Below are positions 36,596-48,675 of a DNA stretch of 64,000 bases, one piece after another (within the stretch, counting starts at the first letter, position 1; the number at the start of each line of letters is the position of its first letter). A program made the translations under genes and the position numbers. Source of the DNA: Morganella morganii (lineage in GTDB: Bacteria; Pseudomonadota; Gammaproteobacteria; Enterobacterales; Enterobacteriaceae). The DNA is taken from assembly GCF_003996855.1 (NCBI RefSeq), contig NZ_NRQY01000001.1, positions 1,945,676 through 2,009,675 of the forward strand. The letters are read 5' to 3'. The notes below the pieces were generated by a model. It saw only the letters and a list, made by a program, of their open reading frames with translations. It was not told where the DNA came from and did no database searches.

Positions 36596-37351
36596 ATGGA
36601 GCTTATCAGAATTTCCGCGTTATCAGATAACTACATTTGGCTATTACGGGATAATGCGCACACCTGTGTCATCGTTGATCCCGGCGTCAGTGCACCGGTA
36701 CTGGATATACTGCGGGAACAGGGACTGACCCCTTCCGCCATCCTGCTGACACACCACCATGCCGATCACACCGGCGGTACGGCTGAGATTGTCCGGCACT
36801 TTCCCGGCCTGCCGGTTTACGGCCCCGCCGAAACCGTGCCGAAAGGTGCAAATCACTGTGTACAGGATAATGACACCATCACCTGCGGAGAACTGACGTT
36901 TCAGGTTATCGCGGTACCGGGACACACACTCGGGCATGTGGCTTATTACTGCAAACCGTATCTGTTTTGCGGCGATACCCTCTTTTCCGGTGGCTGCGGC
37001 CGCATTTTTGAAGGCACCCCTGCACAGATGTTCCGCTCCGTCAGCCGTCTTGCGGCACTGCCGGATGAAACTGTAGTCTGCTGTGCGCATGAATATACAC
37101 AATCTAACCTTGCCTTTGCGCGTGCTGTCTGGCCGGAAAACAATGATATTCAGGCATATCAGCGTTATGTTGCAGAATTACGTCAGAATCATGAAGCTAC
37201 AGTGCCCGTCACACTGAAAACAGAAAGGAAAATTAATGTTTTTCTTAACTGTGATAACATTGATCTGCAACATAATTTATCATCAAGTAAACATACTGCG
37301 ACAGCTGAGGAAACTTTTGCGTCTTTACGCGCAAAAAAAGATCAATTTTAG
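36596..37351 (+). CDS. gloB: Hydroxyacylglutathione hydrolase (glyoxalase II)
   Basis: Hydrolyses S-lactoylglutathione to D-lactate and glutathione, the second step of methylglyoxal detoxification. 251 residues. The binuclear metal motif THHHADHTGG is near residue 52, PGHTLGHVAYY near residue 109, LFCGDTLFSGGCGRIFEG near residue 124 and CCAHEYTQSNLAFA near residue 162. The start at 36596 follows GTGAGG and gives the canonical N-terminus; an in-frame ATG at 36554 is unlikely. Conserved between yafS and mltD. Confidence 0.95.
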   Translation: MELIRISALSDNYIWLLRDNAHTCVIVDPGVSAPVLDILREQGLTPSAILLTHHHADHTGGTAEIVRHFPGLPVYGPAETVPKGANHCVQDNDTITCGELTFQVIAVPGHTLGHVAYYCKPYLFCGDTLFSGGCGRIFEGTPAQMFRSVSRLAALPDETVVCCAHEYTQSNLAFARAVWPENNDIQAYQRYVAELRQNHEATVPVTLKTERKINVFLNCDNIDLQHNLSSSKHTATAEETFASLRAKKDQF

Positions 37352-37434
37352 CCGTAATCGTTGTCAGGGCGGGATAACACCAGTATGATTGCAAAACCTA
37401 CAGACTGAAGAATAATAATGCTGATTCCGCCAAC

Positions 37435-38832
37435 ATGAAAATCAACGCTACACTTCTTGCCGCCGCAATTTTGCTGGCGGGGTGTCAGACTGCGCCACAG
37501 AAAACCACTCAGAAACCCAATTATCCTTCCGGTAACGGTTTTTTACTGACTGCTCAGCAGATGGACGCAGCAAAAATGTCCTCCGTCAGTCCCGAAGATG
37601 ATATCTGGGGTTATATCCGTGATGAGATGAAAATGAACATCCCGGACAACGACCGTATCCGCACCGAAGAACTTTCTTACCTCGCCAAAAAGAGCTATCT
37701 CCACGATGTGACACTGCGCGCAGAACCTTACATGTACTGGATCATCGGCAAGATCGATGAACGCAACATGCCGATGGAACTGGTTCTGCTGCCCATAGTG
37801 GAGAGTGCTTTTAATCCGCATGCCACCTCACCGGCTCAGGCTGCCGGGTTATGGCAGATTATCCCGAGTACCGGCAAAGCAAACGGGCTGAATCAGAACC
37901 AGTGGGTTGATGACCGCCGTGATGTGGCCGCCTCCACTACTGCCGCGCTGGATTTGCTGGAACGTCTGAATACTATGTTCGGCGGAGACTGGGCGCTGAC
38001 CCTGGCCGCCTATAACAGCGGTGAAGGCCGTGTGCTGCGTGCGATGGAAGCGAATGCCGCAGCCGGAAAACCGACAGATTACTGGTCATTATCCCTGCCG
38101 AAAGAGACCATGGATTATGTGCCGCGTATTTTTGCCCTGAGCAATGTTATCCGCAACAGCGACCGCAATGGTGTGAATTTACCGGTACCCAATGCAGAAC
38201 GCGCCCTGGCACGGGTGAATATCGGCCGGCAGATTTCCCTGGATGTCGCGGCACAGCTGCTGGATATGCCGGTTTCCAGACTCAGAGATTACAACCCGAG
38301 TCTGAAACGTGGTGTGACCTCGCCGGCCGGCCCTCACTATCTGATGCTGCCGAAAACCAAAGTCGACCAGCTGATGAGCGCGTTATCTGATGACGCTGTG
38401 CTTAATGATATCCGTACTGCTGTTGCGAAAAATAACCAGCGTACCGAGCAATTAAGCACACCAGCCGGTCGCGCACAGGCTGCGAAATATAAAGTGAAAA
38501 GCGGTGATTCATTCTACGCCATCGCTAACCGCCATAAGATGACCGTTGCTGAACTGAAAAAACTGAACGGACTGAAAAGCGCCTCTGTTCTGAAACCGGG
38601 ACAGACATTGCAGGTAAAAGGCAGCCCGGTGGTGAAACCATCGAAAGCTGCCGCCAAAAATGCGATGCGTCTGGCGAAGTATAAAGTGCGTCAGGGTGAT
38701 TCTTACTACAGCATTGCGCAGCGCCATGGTGTGACACTGAAAGAACTCATGTCCTGGAACAGTAAAGTTAAAATGAAGGATTTACATCCGGGTATTGAGT
38801 TAACCGTGTATGTTGCGAATAAGCGCGGCTGA
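37435..38832 (+). CDS. mltD: Membrane-bound lytic murein transglycosylase D
   Basis: Outer-membrane lipoprotein that cleaves peptidoglycan glycan strands. 465 residues. Signal peptide with lipobox LLAGC (lipidated Cys at residue 17). The GH23 lysozyme-like domain has the catalytic Glu in LLPIVESAFNPHATSP near residue 127, then AAGLWQIIPSTGKANGL near residue 139 and LAAYNSGEGRVLRA near residue 190. Two LysM repeats follow, YKVKSGDSFYAIANRHKM near residue 350 and YKVRQGDSYYSIAQRHGV near residue 418. Ends at a bidirectional terminator. Confidence 0.95.
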   Translation: MKINATLLAAAILLAGCQTAPQKTTQKPNYPSGNGFLLTAQQMDAAKMSSVSPEDDIWGYIRDEMKMNIPDNDRIRTEELSYLAKKSYLHDVTLRAEPYMYWIIGKIDERNMPMELVLLPIVESAFNPHATSPAQAAGLWQIIPSTGKANGLNQNQWVDDRRDVAASTTAALDLLERLNTMFGGDWALTLAAYNSGEGRVLRAMEANAAAGKPTDYWSLSLPKETMDYVPRIFALSNVIRNSDRNGVNLPVPNAERALARVNIGRQISLDVAAQLLDMPVSRLRDYNPSLKRGVTSPAGPHYLMLPKTKVDQLMSALSDDAVLNDIRTAVAKNNQRTEQLSTPAGRAQAAKYKVKSGDSFYAIANRHKMTVAELKKLNGLKSASVLKPGQTLQVKGSPVVKPSKAAAKNAMRLAKYKVRQGDSYYSIAQRHGVTLKELMSWNSKVKMKDLHPGIELTVYVANKRG

Positions 38833-38857
38833 TATCTCATCTCTTTTCTGACAGTAT

Positions 38858-38889
38858 AAAAAACCCGCTGATAAATCAGCGGGTTTTTT
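38858..38889. terminator. Bidirectional terminator between mltD and the DASS transporter gene
   Basis: AAAAAACCCGCTGAT pairs with ATCAGCGGGTTTTTT across a 2-base loop, with A/T runs on both sides, between convergent genes. Confidence 0.92.
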
Positions 38890-38929
38890 GTTTTGTACTT
38901 TGTTTTCATGTTTATCGTCAGCGGTACTG

Positions 38930-40315
38930 TTATACCCAGAACAACCAGGCAAACGCCGAGATAACGATAATACAGGCGATATTCAGCACACCACCAACCC
39001 GCACCATCTCGGATTGTTTGATAAAACCGGTTCCAAAGACTATCGCGTTCGGCGGTGTCGCCACCGGCAGCATAAAGGCACAGGATGCACCGATACCGAT
39101 AATCATGGTCAGCGCCATAACCGGCATCCCCAGACCATCAGCCACACCGGCAAAGATAGGCACCAGAAGCGCGGCACTGGCGGTGTTACTGGTGAACTCT
39201 GTCAGCACAATGATAAAGGTGGTGACGGCGATAATAATCACCAGCCAGCTGCTGTTACCAAATGAGGTTTTCATCCAGTCCGCCATCACTTCACTGGCAC
39301 CGGAATCTTTCAGGATCATACTCAGTGTCAGACCCCCGCCAAACAGGAACAGAACGCCCCACTCCGTGTTGTTCTGGATCTGTGACCAGCTGGCCACCCC
39401 GGTAATACCAATCAGTGCGGCAGCACTCAGAGCGATAATAGTATCGAAATCTTTGATTTTACCCAGCAGTTCACTCAGCGGCGCACTGCCGATCCAGCAG
39501 ATAACCGTCAGGCCGAAAATTGCCAGTGTCAGCAGGCGTTTTGGTGTCCAGTGAACCTGCTCCACTTCAATTTCAAAGCGGGCACCCAGCTTCGGACGTA
39601 ACATCAGATACATAATACCAAACATAATCGGCATCAGGATCAGTACCATCGGGATGCCGTATTTCATCCAGGTAAAGAAGTCCATACCCAGCTGATTTGC
39701 GGCAATAATGTTCGGCGGACTGCCGACCATGGTCCCCAGACCGCCGATGCTGGCACTGTATGCCACCCCCAGCAGCATAAACACGAACGTATTACGGTCA
39801 TGACGGATATCCAGATTGCCCAGAATGCCCAGTACCAGCGGTAGCATCATCGCGGCTGTCGCTGTATTACTGATCCACATAGAAAGCGCACCGGTCACAC
39901 TGAACAGCAGAACGACTGCCGCCCATAAACGGCCACGGGCAATCAGCAGCAGGCGGTTAGCAATCAGGCGATCCAGCCCCTGAATATGCAGTGCTGTCGC
40001 CAGTGCAAAACCGCCGAAGAACAGGAAAATAGTCGGGCTGGCAAATGACTGCAATGCCTTACCCGCACCCAGCAATCCGAGAAAAACGGCCAGAATCGGG
40101 ATCAGTAACGCTGTCAGCGTGACATGAATTGCCTCCGTCAGCCACAAAACAGCGACAAACACCATTAAGGCCAGCCCTGCATTCTCTTTATCGCTGTAGG
40201 GCAGATATTTCAGCAGCAGTATCAGCAGCACAATGTCCAGAGCCAGGATGATGAGTCCTTTTGTATTAAAAGAACTCAGCCCGGTGGATTGGGTGAGCGT
40301 TTCTGAAGCGTCCAT
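38930..40315 (-). CDS. DASS-family (SLC13) divalent anion:sodium symporter
   Basis: A 461-residue inner-membrane transporter with 11-12 hydrophobic segments. Two inverted-repeat SNT motifs typical of the family are visible, MWISNTATAAMMLPL near residue 145 and TEFTSNTASAALLVPIF near residue 375. SPPNIIAAN near residue 200 and ATPPNAIVFGTG near residue 425 are the accompanying ion/substrate loops. Likely substrates are succinate, malate or another dicarboxylate, possibly citrate. The start at 40315 follows GAGGGAATT. It stands alone. Confidence 0.88.
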   Translation of the reverse strand: MDASETLTQSTGLSSFNTKGLIILALDIVLLILLLKYLPYSDKENAGLALMVFVAVLWLTEAIHVTLTALLIPILAVFLGLLGAGKALQSFASPTIFLFFGGFALATALHIQGLDRLIANRLLLIARGRLWAAVVLLFSVTGALSMWISNTATAAMMLPLVLGILGNLDIRHDRNTFVFMLLGVAYSASIGGLGTMVGSPPNIIAANQLGMDFFTWMKYGIPMVLILMPIMFGIMYLMLRPKLGARFEIEVEQVHWTPKRLLTLAIFGLTVICWIGSAPLSELLGKIKDFDTIIALSAAALIGITGVASWSQIQNNTEWGVLFLFGGGLTLSMILKDSGASEVMADWMKTSFGNSSWLVIIIAVTTFIIVLTEFTSNTASAALLVPIFAGVADGLGMPVMALTMIIGIGASCAFMLPVATPPNAIVFGTGFIKQSEMVRVGGVLNIACIIVISAFAWLFWV

Positions 40316-40597
40316 GATAATTCCCTCAGTAGGATGTAAAGCATTCACGAAACCGATTGCTGTCATAGTTTAATAACCGGCGTTTTTGCATGAATGCTAA
40401 AAATGTTAAACAATTTATCTTCATGTGAAATATAAAAAGTATTAATAACAAAATACATCACAAATCGTCCATTTTGCGATCTGAGGCAACAGAATAAGTA
40501 AAAAAACTTGTCATAGCATGGTAAATGACCAGTTTTAGTCATTGAGGGAACGGATAAAAAACGGGGAAATATTCGTAAGATAAGATAACGGAGCCAT
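40316..40597. other. Upstream region of the DASS gene
   Basis: An AT-rich 280-bp stretch containing the leftward promoter of the transporter. I see half-sites of CRP type (ATGTGAAAT near 40430 and CATCACAAAT near 40457) but no well-spaced pair, and no gene. Confidence 0.4.
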
Positions 40598-40631
40598 AAA
40601 AAAAGGCGGGTCCGCCGGACACGCCTTTTTT
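40598..40631 (-). terminator. Rho-independent terminator after eno
   Basis: AAAAAAGGCG and CGCCTTTTTT enclose an inner stem GTCC-GCC-GGAC. On the - strand the stem is followed by a T-run, 18 bp past the eno stop. Confidence 0.92.
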
Positions 40632-40648
40632 AACATTCACAGTAACAA

Positions 40649-42004
<1,356 letters not shown>

Positions 42005-42020
42005 TCACTCACCTCACATC

Positions 42021-43673
<1,653 letters not shown>

Positions 43674-43881
43674 TTAGGTGTAATAGATGATGGATATAAC
43701 AGGACGGGAAAATAGTATACCCTAACCTTATTTTGGCGACAAATAATCTCGTCACCTCTTTTCGGTTATCCGTCGCTCCCGGGGCGGTAAAAACCGTCCT
43801 TTTACACTAATTAATCAACGTTTTACATTTTATAAAAAACTTTTCATTCTCCGGTAAAATCATTAGCTGAAAGCATTAAGC

Positions 43882-44670
43882 TTATCCCTCGCGGGATTTA
43901 ACATCCTGCCAACTTTTCTCCATTTCATCAAGCGTTGCTGATTCCATGGTCAGTCCGCGTGCGGCAATATCACTCTCCACCTGCCGGAAACGGTTTTCAA
44001 ACTTACGGCAGGCTTTTTGTAATACCATTTCCGGTTTATGTCCCAGATGGCGGGAAAAATTAACCACCGCGAACAGCAAATCACCCAGCTCTTCGGCGAC
44101 GCGCTCGCCATTCACCTGCGGCTGATTCACTTCCTCCATCACCTCATCCAGTTCCTCGTACACCTTGCCGAGTACCGGCGGAAGCGTGTCCCAGTCAAAT
44201 CCGGCTGACGCACTGCGTTTCTGGATTTTATAGGCACGCATCAGTGCAGGCAGTGTCGCCGGGATATCATCCAGCAGGGAATATTGTGATTTTTCAGCGC
44301 GCTCCGCACTTTTGCGCTGTTCCCAGCCGGAAATGGCCGCTTCCGCGCCGATCCCCTGCTCACGGGCAAATATATGCGGATGGCGGCGGGTCAGTTTGTC
44401 GCTGACAGCAGCGGCAATATCCTCAAAGTCAAAACGCCCTTCTTCTTTTGCCATCTGTGCATAGAACACCACCTGAAAGAGTAAGTCACCTAACTCACCT
44501 TTCAGATCGTCAAAATCAGCCCGCTCAATGGCATCCAGAACCTCATAGGTTTCTTCCAGGGTGTAGGGGGCGATAGTGGCATAAGTTTGCGCTTTGTCCC
44601 ACGGACAGCCGTTTTCCGGGTCGCGTAACTGCGACATTATCGCCAGCAGGCGTTCAACTGATACAGACAT
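43882..44670 (-). CDS. mazG: Nucleoside triphosphate pyrophosphohydrolase MazG
   Basis: Hydrolyses NTPs and dNTPs to monophosphates, and lowers ppGpp in E. coli. 262 residues with two MazG helical repeats. The first shows LRDPENGCPWDKAQTYATI near residue 16 and ELGDLLFQVVFYAQ with its EExxE-type metal ligands near residue 60; the second shows VAEELGDLLFAVVNFSRHLG near residue 190. Downstream of relA by 32 bp, the conserved relA-mazG pairing, although no adjacent mazEF toxin genes are present. Confidence 0.95.
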   Translation of the reverse strand: MSVSVERLLAIMSQLRDPENGCPWDKAQTYATIAPYTLEETYEVLDAIERADFDDLKGELGDLLFQVVFYAQMAKEEGRFDFEDIAAAVSDKLTRRHPHIFAREQGIGAEAAISGWEQRKSAERAEKSQYSLLDDIPATLPALMRAYKIQKRSASAGFDWDTLPPVLGKVYEELDEVMEEVNQPQVNGERVAEELGDLLFAVVNFSRHLGHKPEMVLQKACRKFENRFRQVESDIAARGLTMESATLDEMEKSWQDVKSREG

Positions 44671-44702
44671 GTCATTAATTCCTGAATATGATTTCCTGCT
44701 TC

Positions 44703-46937
44703 TTACTGAGTGTGACGTTTTGCCTCAATCACATCCGGCAGCTGGTTCAGTTTTGCCAGCACACGGCTGAGGGTCTGGATATTGTAGATTTCCATGTCCA
44801 TATCGATAGTGGCAATCTGCTGTTTCACATCACTGTGGCTGCGCACGCCGAGCACATTCACTTTCTCGTTAGCCAGAATCGTGGTGATATCACGCAGCAG
44901 GCCGCTGCGGTCATTCGCCACCACACGCACCACGAGGGAATAGCCGCTGGAGTAACTCGCGCTCCAGACCGCTTCCACCAGCCGCTCCGGTGCCTGCTCC
45001 TGCAATTCTGCCAGCTGTTCACAATCCGCGCGGTGGATGGAAATCCCCCGGCCTTTGGTGATAAAACCGGTAATATCATCCCCCGGAATCGGCTGGCAGC
45101 AGCGGGCGATGTGATGCATCAGGTTACCGACACCTTCAACCACAATGCGGCCGCTGCTCTGGTGTGCCGGAGCCGGTTTGGCCGGCGGGGCTTTTTCCAG
45201 AGTTTTCAGTGCTTCGCGATCGGCCTCTTCCGCTGTCGGTTTGTTCAGTTTGCTTTGCAGGAAATTCGACAGCTGGTTGATGCGGATATCACCCACACCA
45301 ATACCGGCCAGCACTTCATCCAGCGAATGAACGTTATAACGGGCGATCAGCAGTTTTTCCGCCTCTTTCAGGCTGATATCCTGCGCGGCCAGTTCGTTGT
45401 CCAGCATCTGCCGCCCGGCAATAATATTTTTATCGCGATCCTGTTTGCGGAACCAGTTATGGATTTTCGCACGGCCCCGGCTGGTGGTGACATACCCCAG
45501 GTTCGGGTTCAGCCAGTCACGGCTCGGGTTAGGCTGTTTCTGGGTGATGACTTCAATCTGATCGCCCATCTGCAACTGGTAGCTGAACGGCACAATACGA
45601 CTGCCGATTTTCGCACCGATACAGCGGTGACCCACGTCACTGTGGATATGGTAGGCAAAATCGAGCGGCGTGGAGCCGGCCGGTAAATCCACCACATCTC
45701 CTTTCGGGGTAAAGACGTAAACGCGGTCATCAAACACCTGACTGCGCACTTCATCCAGCATTTCGCCGGAATCCGCCATTTCTTCCTGCCACGCGATCAG
45801 CTTACGCAGCCAGGCGATACGGTTTTCGTAACTGCCGGTTTTCCCGCCGCCTGCGGTGCCTTCTTTATATTTCCAGTGCGCGGCAACACCGAGTTCCGCA
45901 TCCTCATGCATCTGTCGGGTGCGGATCTGAATTTCCAGGGTTTTACCCGCCGGCCCCAGCACCACGGTATGAATTGACTGATAGCCGTTCGGTTTCGGGT
46001 TCGCCACATAGTCATCAAACTCATCCGGCAGATGACGGAAATGGGTGTGAACAATCCCGAGCGCGGCGTAGCAGTCCTGGAGGCGCTCCACCACAATCCG
46101 CACAGCACGGACATCAAACAGTTCATCAAAGGAGAGCGATTTTTTCTGCATCTTGCGCCAGATACTGTAGATATGCTTCGGCCGCCCGTAGATCTCGGCC
46201 TGAATACCTTCTTCTTTCATATCTCCGCGCAGAGACGTCACAAAATTATCAATATACTCTTCGCGATCAAGACGGCGCTCATGCAGCAGGCTGGCAATGC
46301 GTTTGTAATCATCCGGGTGCAGATAACGGAAGCAATAATCCTCCAGCTCCCATTTCAGCTGCCCGATCCCGAGGCGGTTCGCCAGCGGGGCATAAATATT
46401 GAAACACTCTTTCGCGGCCAAGACGCGCTCGTCCTCACCGGAATCTTTGACTTCGCGCAGATGGGCGATCCGCTCCGCCAGCTTGATAACCACGCAGCGG
46501 AAATCTTCCACCATGGAGAGCAGCATACGGCGGATGTTATCCACCTGTACCGAACTGGTTTCGTCATTATGGGTGGCTTTCAGCTGACGGATAGCATCCA
46601 TATCCATCACACCTTTGACCAGCAGCCAGATAGCGTGACCAAAGGCCTCGTCTATTTTCTCCTCACCGAGGATCTCCGCTTCGGCCAGCGGAAAAAGCAA
46701 CGCTGCACGCAGACTGTCGAGATCCATACTGAGGGTGGATAAAATTTCCACCATCTCAATACCGCGCCCCAGCAACAGCGCCGCATCCTGATGCCCATCA
46801 ACCTGCTGATGACAGTAATGCCAGACCTCTTCCAGTTTTTCACCCGTCACTGGGTTATGCAGCCCGAGGCTGTTAATCCAGTGTGCCGGGTCAAACTCAC
46901 CGGCCGGTGTTAAATGCGCACTTCTTACCGCAACCAT
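44703..46937 (-). CDS. relA: GTP pyrophosphokinase RelA
   Basis: Ribosome-associated (p)ppGpp synthetase of the stringent response. 744 residues. Order: an inactive HD-like hydrolase region (1-180), the synthetase domain with FDVRAVRIVVERLQDCYAALG and PNGYQSIHTVVLG near residues 275-325, the TGS domain (VYVFTPKGDVVDLPAGSTPL near residue 405), the Cys/His region ARCCQPIPGDDITGFITKGR near residue 615, and a C-terminal ACT/RRM domain. Loss of the usual HD motif in the first domain identifies RelA rather than SpoT. Sits 9 bp after rlmD. Confidence 0.97.
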   Translation of the reverse strand: MVAVRSAHLTPAGEFDPAHWINSLGLHNPVTGEKLEEVWHYCHQQVDGHQDAALLLGRGIEMVEILSTLSMDLDSLRAALLFPLAEAEILGEEKIDEAFGHAIWLLVKGVMDMDAIRQLKATHNDETSSVQVDNIRRMLLSMVEDFRCVVIKLAERIAHLREVKDSGEDERVLAAKECFNIYAPLANRLGIGQLKWELEDYCFRYLHPDDYKRIASLLHERRLDREEYIDNFVTSLRGDMKEEGIQAEIYGRPKHIYSIWRKMQKKSLSFDELFDVRAVRIVVERLQDCYAALGIVHTHFRHLPDEFDDYVANPKPNGYQSIHTVVLGPAGKTLEIQIRTRQMHEDAELGVAAHWKYKEGTAGGGKTGSYENRIAWLRKLIAWQEEMADSGEMLDEVRSQVFDDRVYVFTPKGDVVDLPAGSTPLDFAYHIHSDVGHRCIGAKIGSRIVPFSYQLQMGDQIEVITQKQPNPSRDWLNPNLGYVTTSRGRAKIHNWFRKQDRDKNIIAGRQMLDNELAAQDISLKEAEKLLIARYNVHSLDEVLAGIGVGDIRINQLSNFLQSKLNKPTAEEADREALKTLEKAPPAKPAPAHQSSGRIVVEGVGNLMHHIARCCQPIPGDDITGFITKGRGISIHRADCEQLAELQEQAPERLVEAVWSASYSSGYSLVVRVVANDRSGLLRDITTILANEKVNVLGVRSHSDVKQQIATIDMDMEIYNIQTLSRVLAKLNQLPDVIEAKRHTQ

Positions 46938-46946
46938 ACATTCTCC

Positions 46947-48287
46947 CTACTGACTGACCGGTGGTGTCTTCGTGAAAAGCACCATCGACTCCAAATGGCC
47001 GGTTTGCGGAAACATATCCAGCATGCGGACAGCATTCCGGTGATACCCGGCACCATGCAGAACCTGACTATCCCTTGCAAGTGTTGTGGGATTGCAGGAA
47101 ACATAAACGATGCGCTCAGGGGAAAGCGCAACAATATGCGGCATAATCTCAGCCGCCCCGGCACGCGCCGGGTCCAGTAATACTTTATTAAACCCGGAAG
47201 CCGCCCACGGCTCCCCGGTAATATCCTGCGACAAATCCGCGTGATAAAACGCGGCATTCGCCAGATGATTGAGACGGGCATTCTCCCGTGCCGTGCGGAC
47301 CAGCGCATCCACGCCCTCCACCCCGACAACCTCACCGGCGCGTTCCGCTGCCGGCAGCGTAAAATTACCCATTCCGCAGAAGAGATCTAACACGCTATCG
47401 TGTTTTGTCAGCTCCAACCAGTTCAGCGCCTGTGCCACCATCAGCTCATTCAGAACACCGTTCACCTGGATAAAATCCTGCGGACTGAACTGTAATTTTA
47501 ACTCGGCCACCGTGTAATACGGAGGATGCTGCGCACAAACTGCCACAGGCGGCGCATCCGCACTGCCCTGCAAATAAAGCGCTGTGTCGTGTTCAGCGCA
47601 AAACGCCGTCAGTACAGACATATCCGCATCACTGAGCGGTGCCAGATGACGCAGCACCAGCAGAGAGCCGCTCTCCGTATCTGCCAGTTCCGCGTGACCG
47701 AGTTCCGGTGCGGCGGCCAGCGACGAAAGACAGGCCTGCAAGGGTACCAGCAAGGCTTCCAGACGCGGAACCAGTACCGGACACTGTTTTACGGCGACCG
47801 CTGATTTACTCTGCGCCTGACGAAATCCCATTGTCAGCTGTTTTGTTTTCGGGGAATACACCAGCGCCAGCCGCGCCCGGCGGCGGTAGCCGTACTCTTC
47901 CCCGCTCAGTACAGGGACATCTCCGCACGCCTCACCCGTTTCCCGGGTCAGCAGGTAAGAGAGGTACTCCGCTTTGGTTTCCCGCTGCATCGCAACCGGA
48001 ATGTGCTGCTGCTGGCAACCGCCGCACTGCCCGTAATGACGGCAGGCCGGTTTGCGGCGCGCCGGGTTATCAGACAGACGTTTCACCACACTGCCTTTGG
48101 CATAGTGGCGCTTTTCTTCCGTCAGCCTGACCTGTGCGGACTCACCCGGCATCAGATCCGGGATAAAAACAGTTTTACCCTGAAGGCGGGCAATGCCCTG
48201 CCCGAGGGCGTCGAGAGAGTCAGCGGTGACAGTAACAGTCCGGGACTGCCGCGGGGTCTGACGGGGCTGAGAATAAAATTGCGCCAT
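46947..48287 (-). CDS. rlmD: 23S rRNA (uracil-1939-C5)-methyltransferase RlmD
   Basis: Methylates U1939 of 23S rRNA. 446 residues. An N-terminal TRAM domain (TVTADSLDALGQGIARLQGK) precedes the 4Fe-4S cysteines CRHYGQCGGC near residue 82 and KQCPVL near residue 168. The SAM-binding motif SVLDLFCGMGNFTLPAA is near residue 298, the catalytic base motif LLDPARAGA near residue 367 and the nucleophile Cys in IVYVSCNPTTLARD near residue 393. Upstream neighbour of relA as in E. coli; barA, usually divergent from rlmD, is absent here. Confidence 0.96.
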   Translation of the reverse strand: MAQFYSQPRQTPRQSRTVTVTADSLDALGQGIARLQGKTVFIPDLMPGESAQVRLTEEKRHYAKGSVVKRLSDNPARRKPACRHYGQCGGCQQQHIPVAMQRETKAEYLSYLLTRETGEACGDVPVLSGEEYGYRRRARLALVYSPKTKQLTMGFRQAQSKSAVAVKQCPVLVPRLEALLVPLQACLSSLAAAPELGHAELADTESGSLLVLRHLAPLSDADMSVLTAFCAEHDTALYLQGSADAPPVAVCAQHPPYYTVAELKLQFSPQDFIQVNGVLNELMVAQALNWLELTKHDSVLDLFCGMGNFTLPAAERAGEVVGVEGVDALVRTARENARLNHLANAAFYHADLSQDITGEPWAASGFNKVLLDPARAGAAEIMPHIVALSPERIVYVSCNPTTLARDSQVLHGAGYHRNAVRMLDMFPQTGHLESMVLFTKTPPVSQ

Positions 48288-48603
48288 AATGATAAAAAAA
48301 CGTTGTCTGTGAGGCCGGTGATTTTCCCATAAAGCAGCGTATTGACCAACGGATTCTTCAGGTACGCTGCAAATTACGCGCCATAAACCGGTAAAAATAC
48401 GAGGCGCTGATTATACCATAATTCCGGATAGTGCCTCCGCACTATTTATTAAAAAGATAAATGATATTTATCGTTATACCTCAGTATTTTCGGGTTAATT
48501 ATTTATGATGCCTGAGACAGCAACATTCTGTGAATAATACGCAAGATCAGCTTCTGATAAATATTAAATTTACATGAACTTACCCGTGCTGATTTTTTTA
48601 CCG
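48288..48603. other. Intergenic region upstream of rlmD without a gene
   Basis: About 315 bp. The left part contains the rlmD promoter region; the rest is AT-rich and has only short open frames with poor ribosome sites. In E. coli barA begins here on the opposite strand; no barA sequence is recognisable. Confidence 0.45.
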
Positions 48604-48635
48604 AAAAAAAACCGTTATTTAAAAAATAACGGTTT
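48604..48635 (-). terminator. Rho-independent terminator after the GCS2-family gene
   Basis: AAACCGTTATTT and AAATAACGGTTT form a perfect 12-bp stem; on the - strand it is followed by a T-run. Located 40 bp past the gene end. Confidence 0.88.
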
Positions 48636-48675
48636 ATTGTTACCGGCAATAAAAGTGTATCCCGGTATGGCCGTA

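Noticed and set aside
44688..45686. A 332-codon open frame on the + strand opposite relA
   Set aside because: It lies wholly antisense to relA, has no ribosome site, and its composition (His, Gln, Arg-rich) is what the complement of a coding strand gives.
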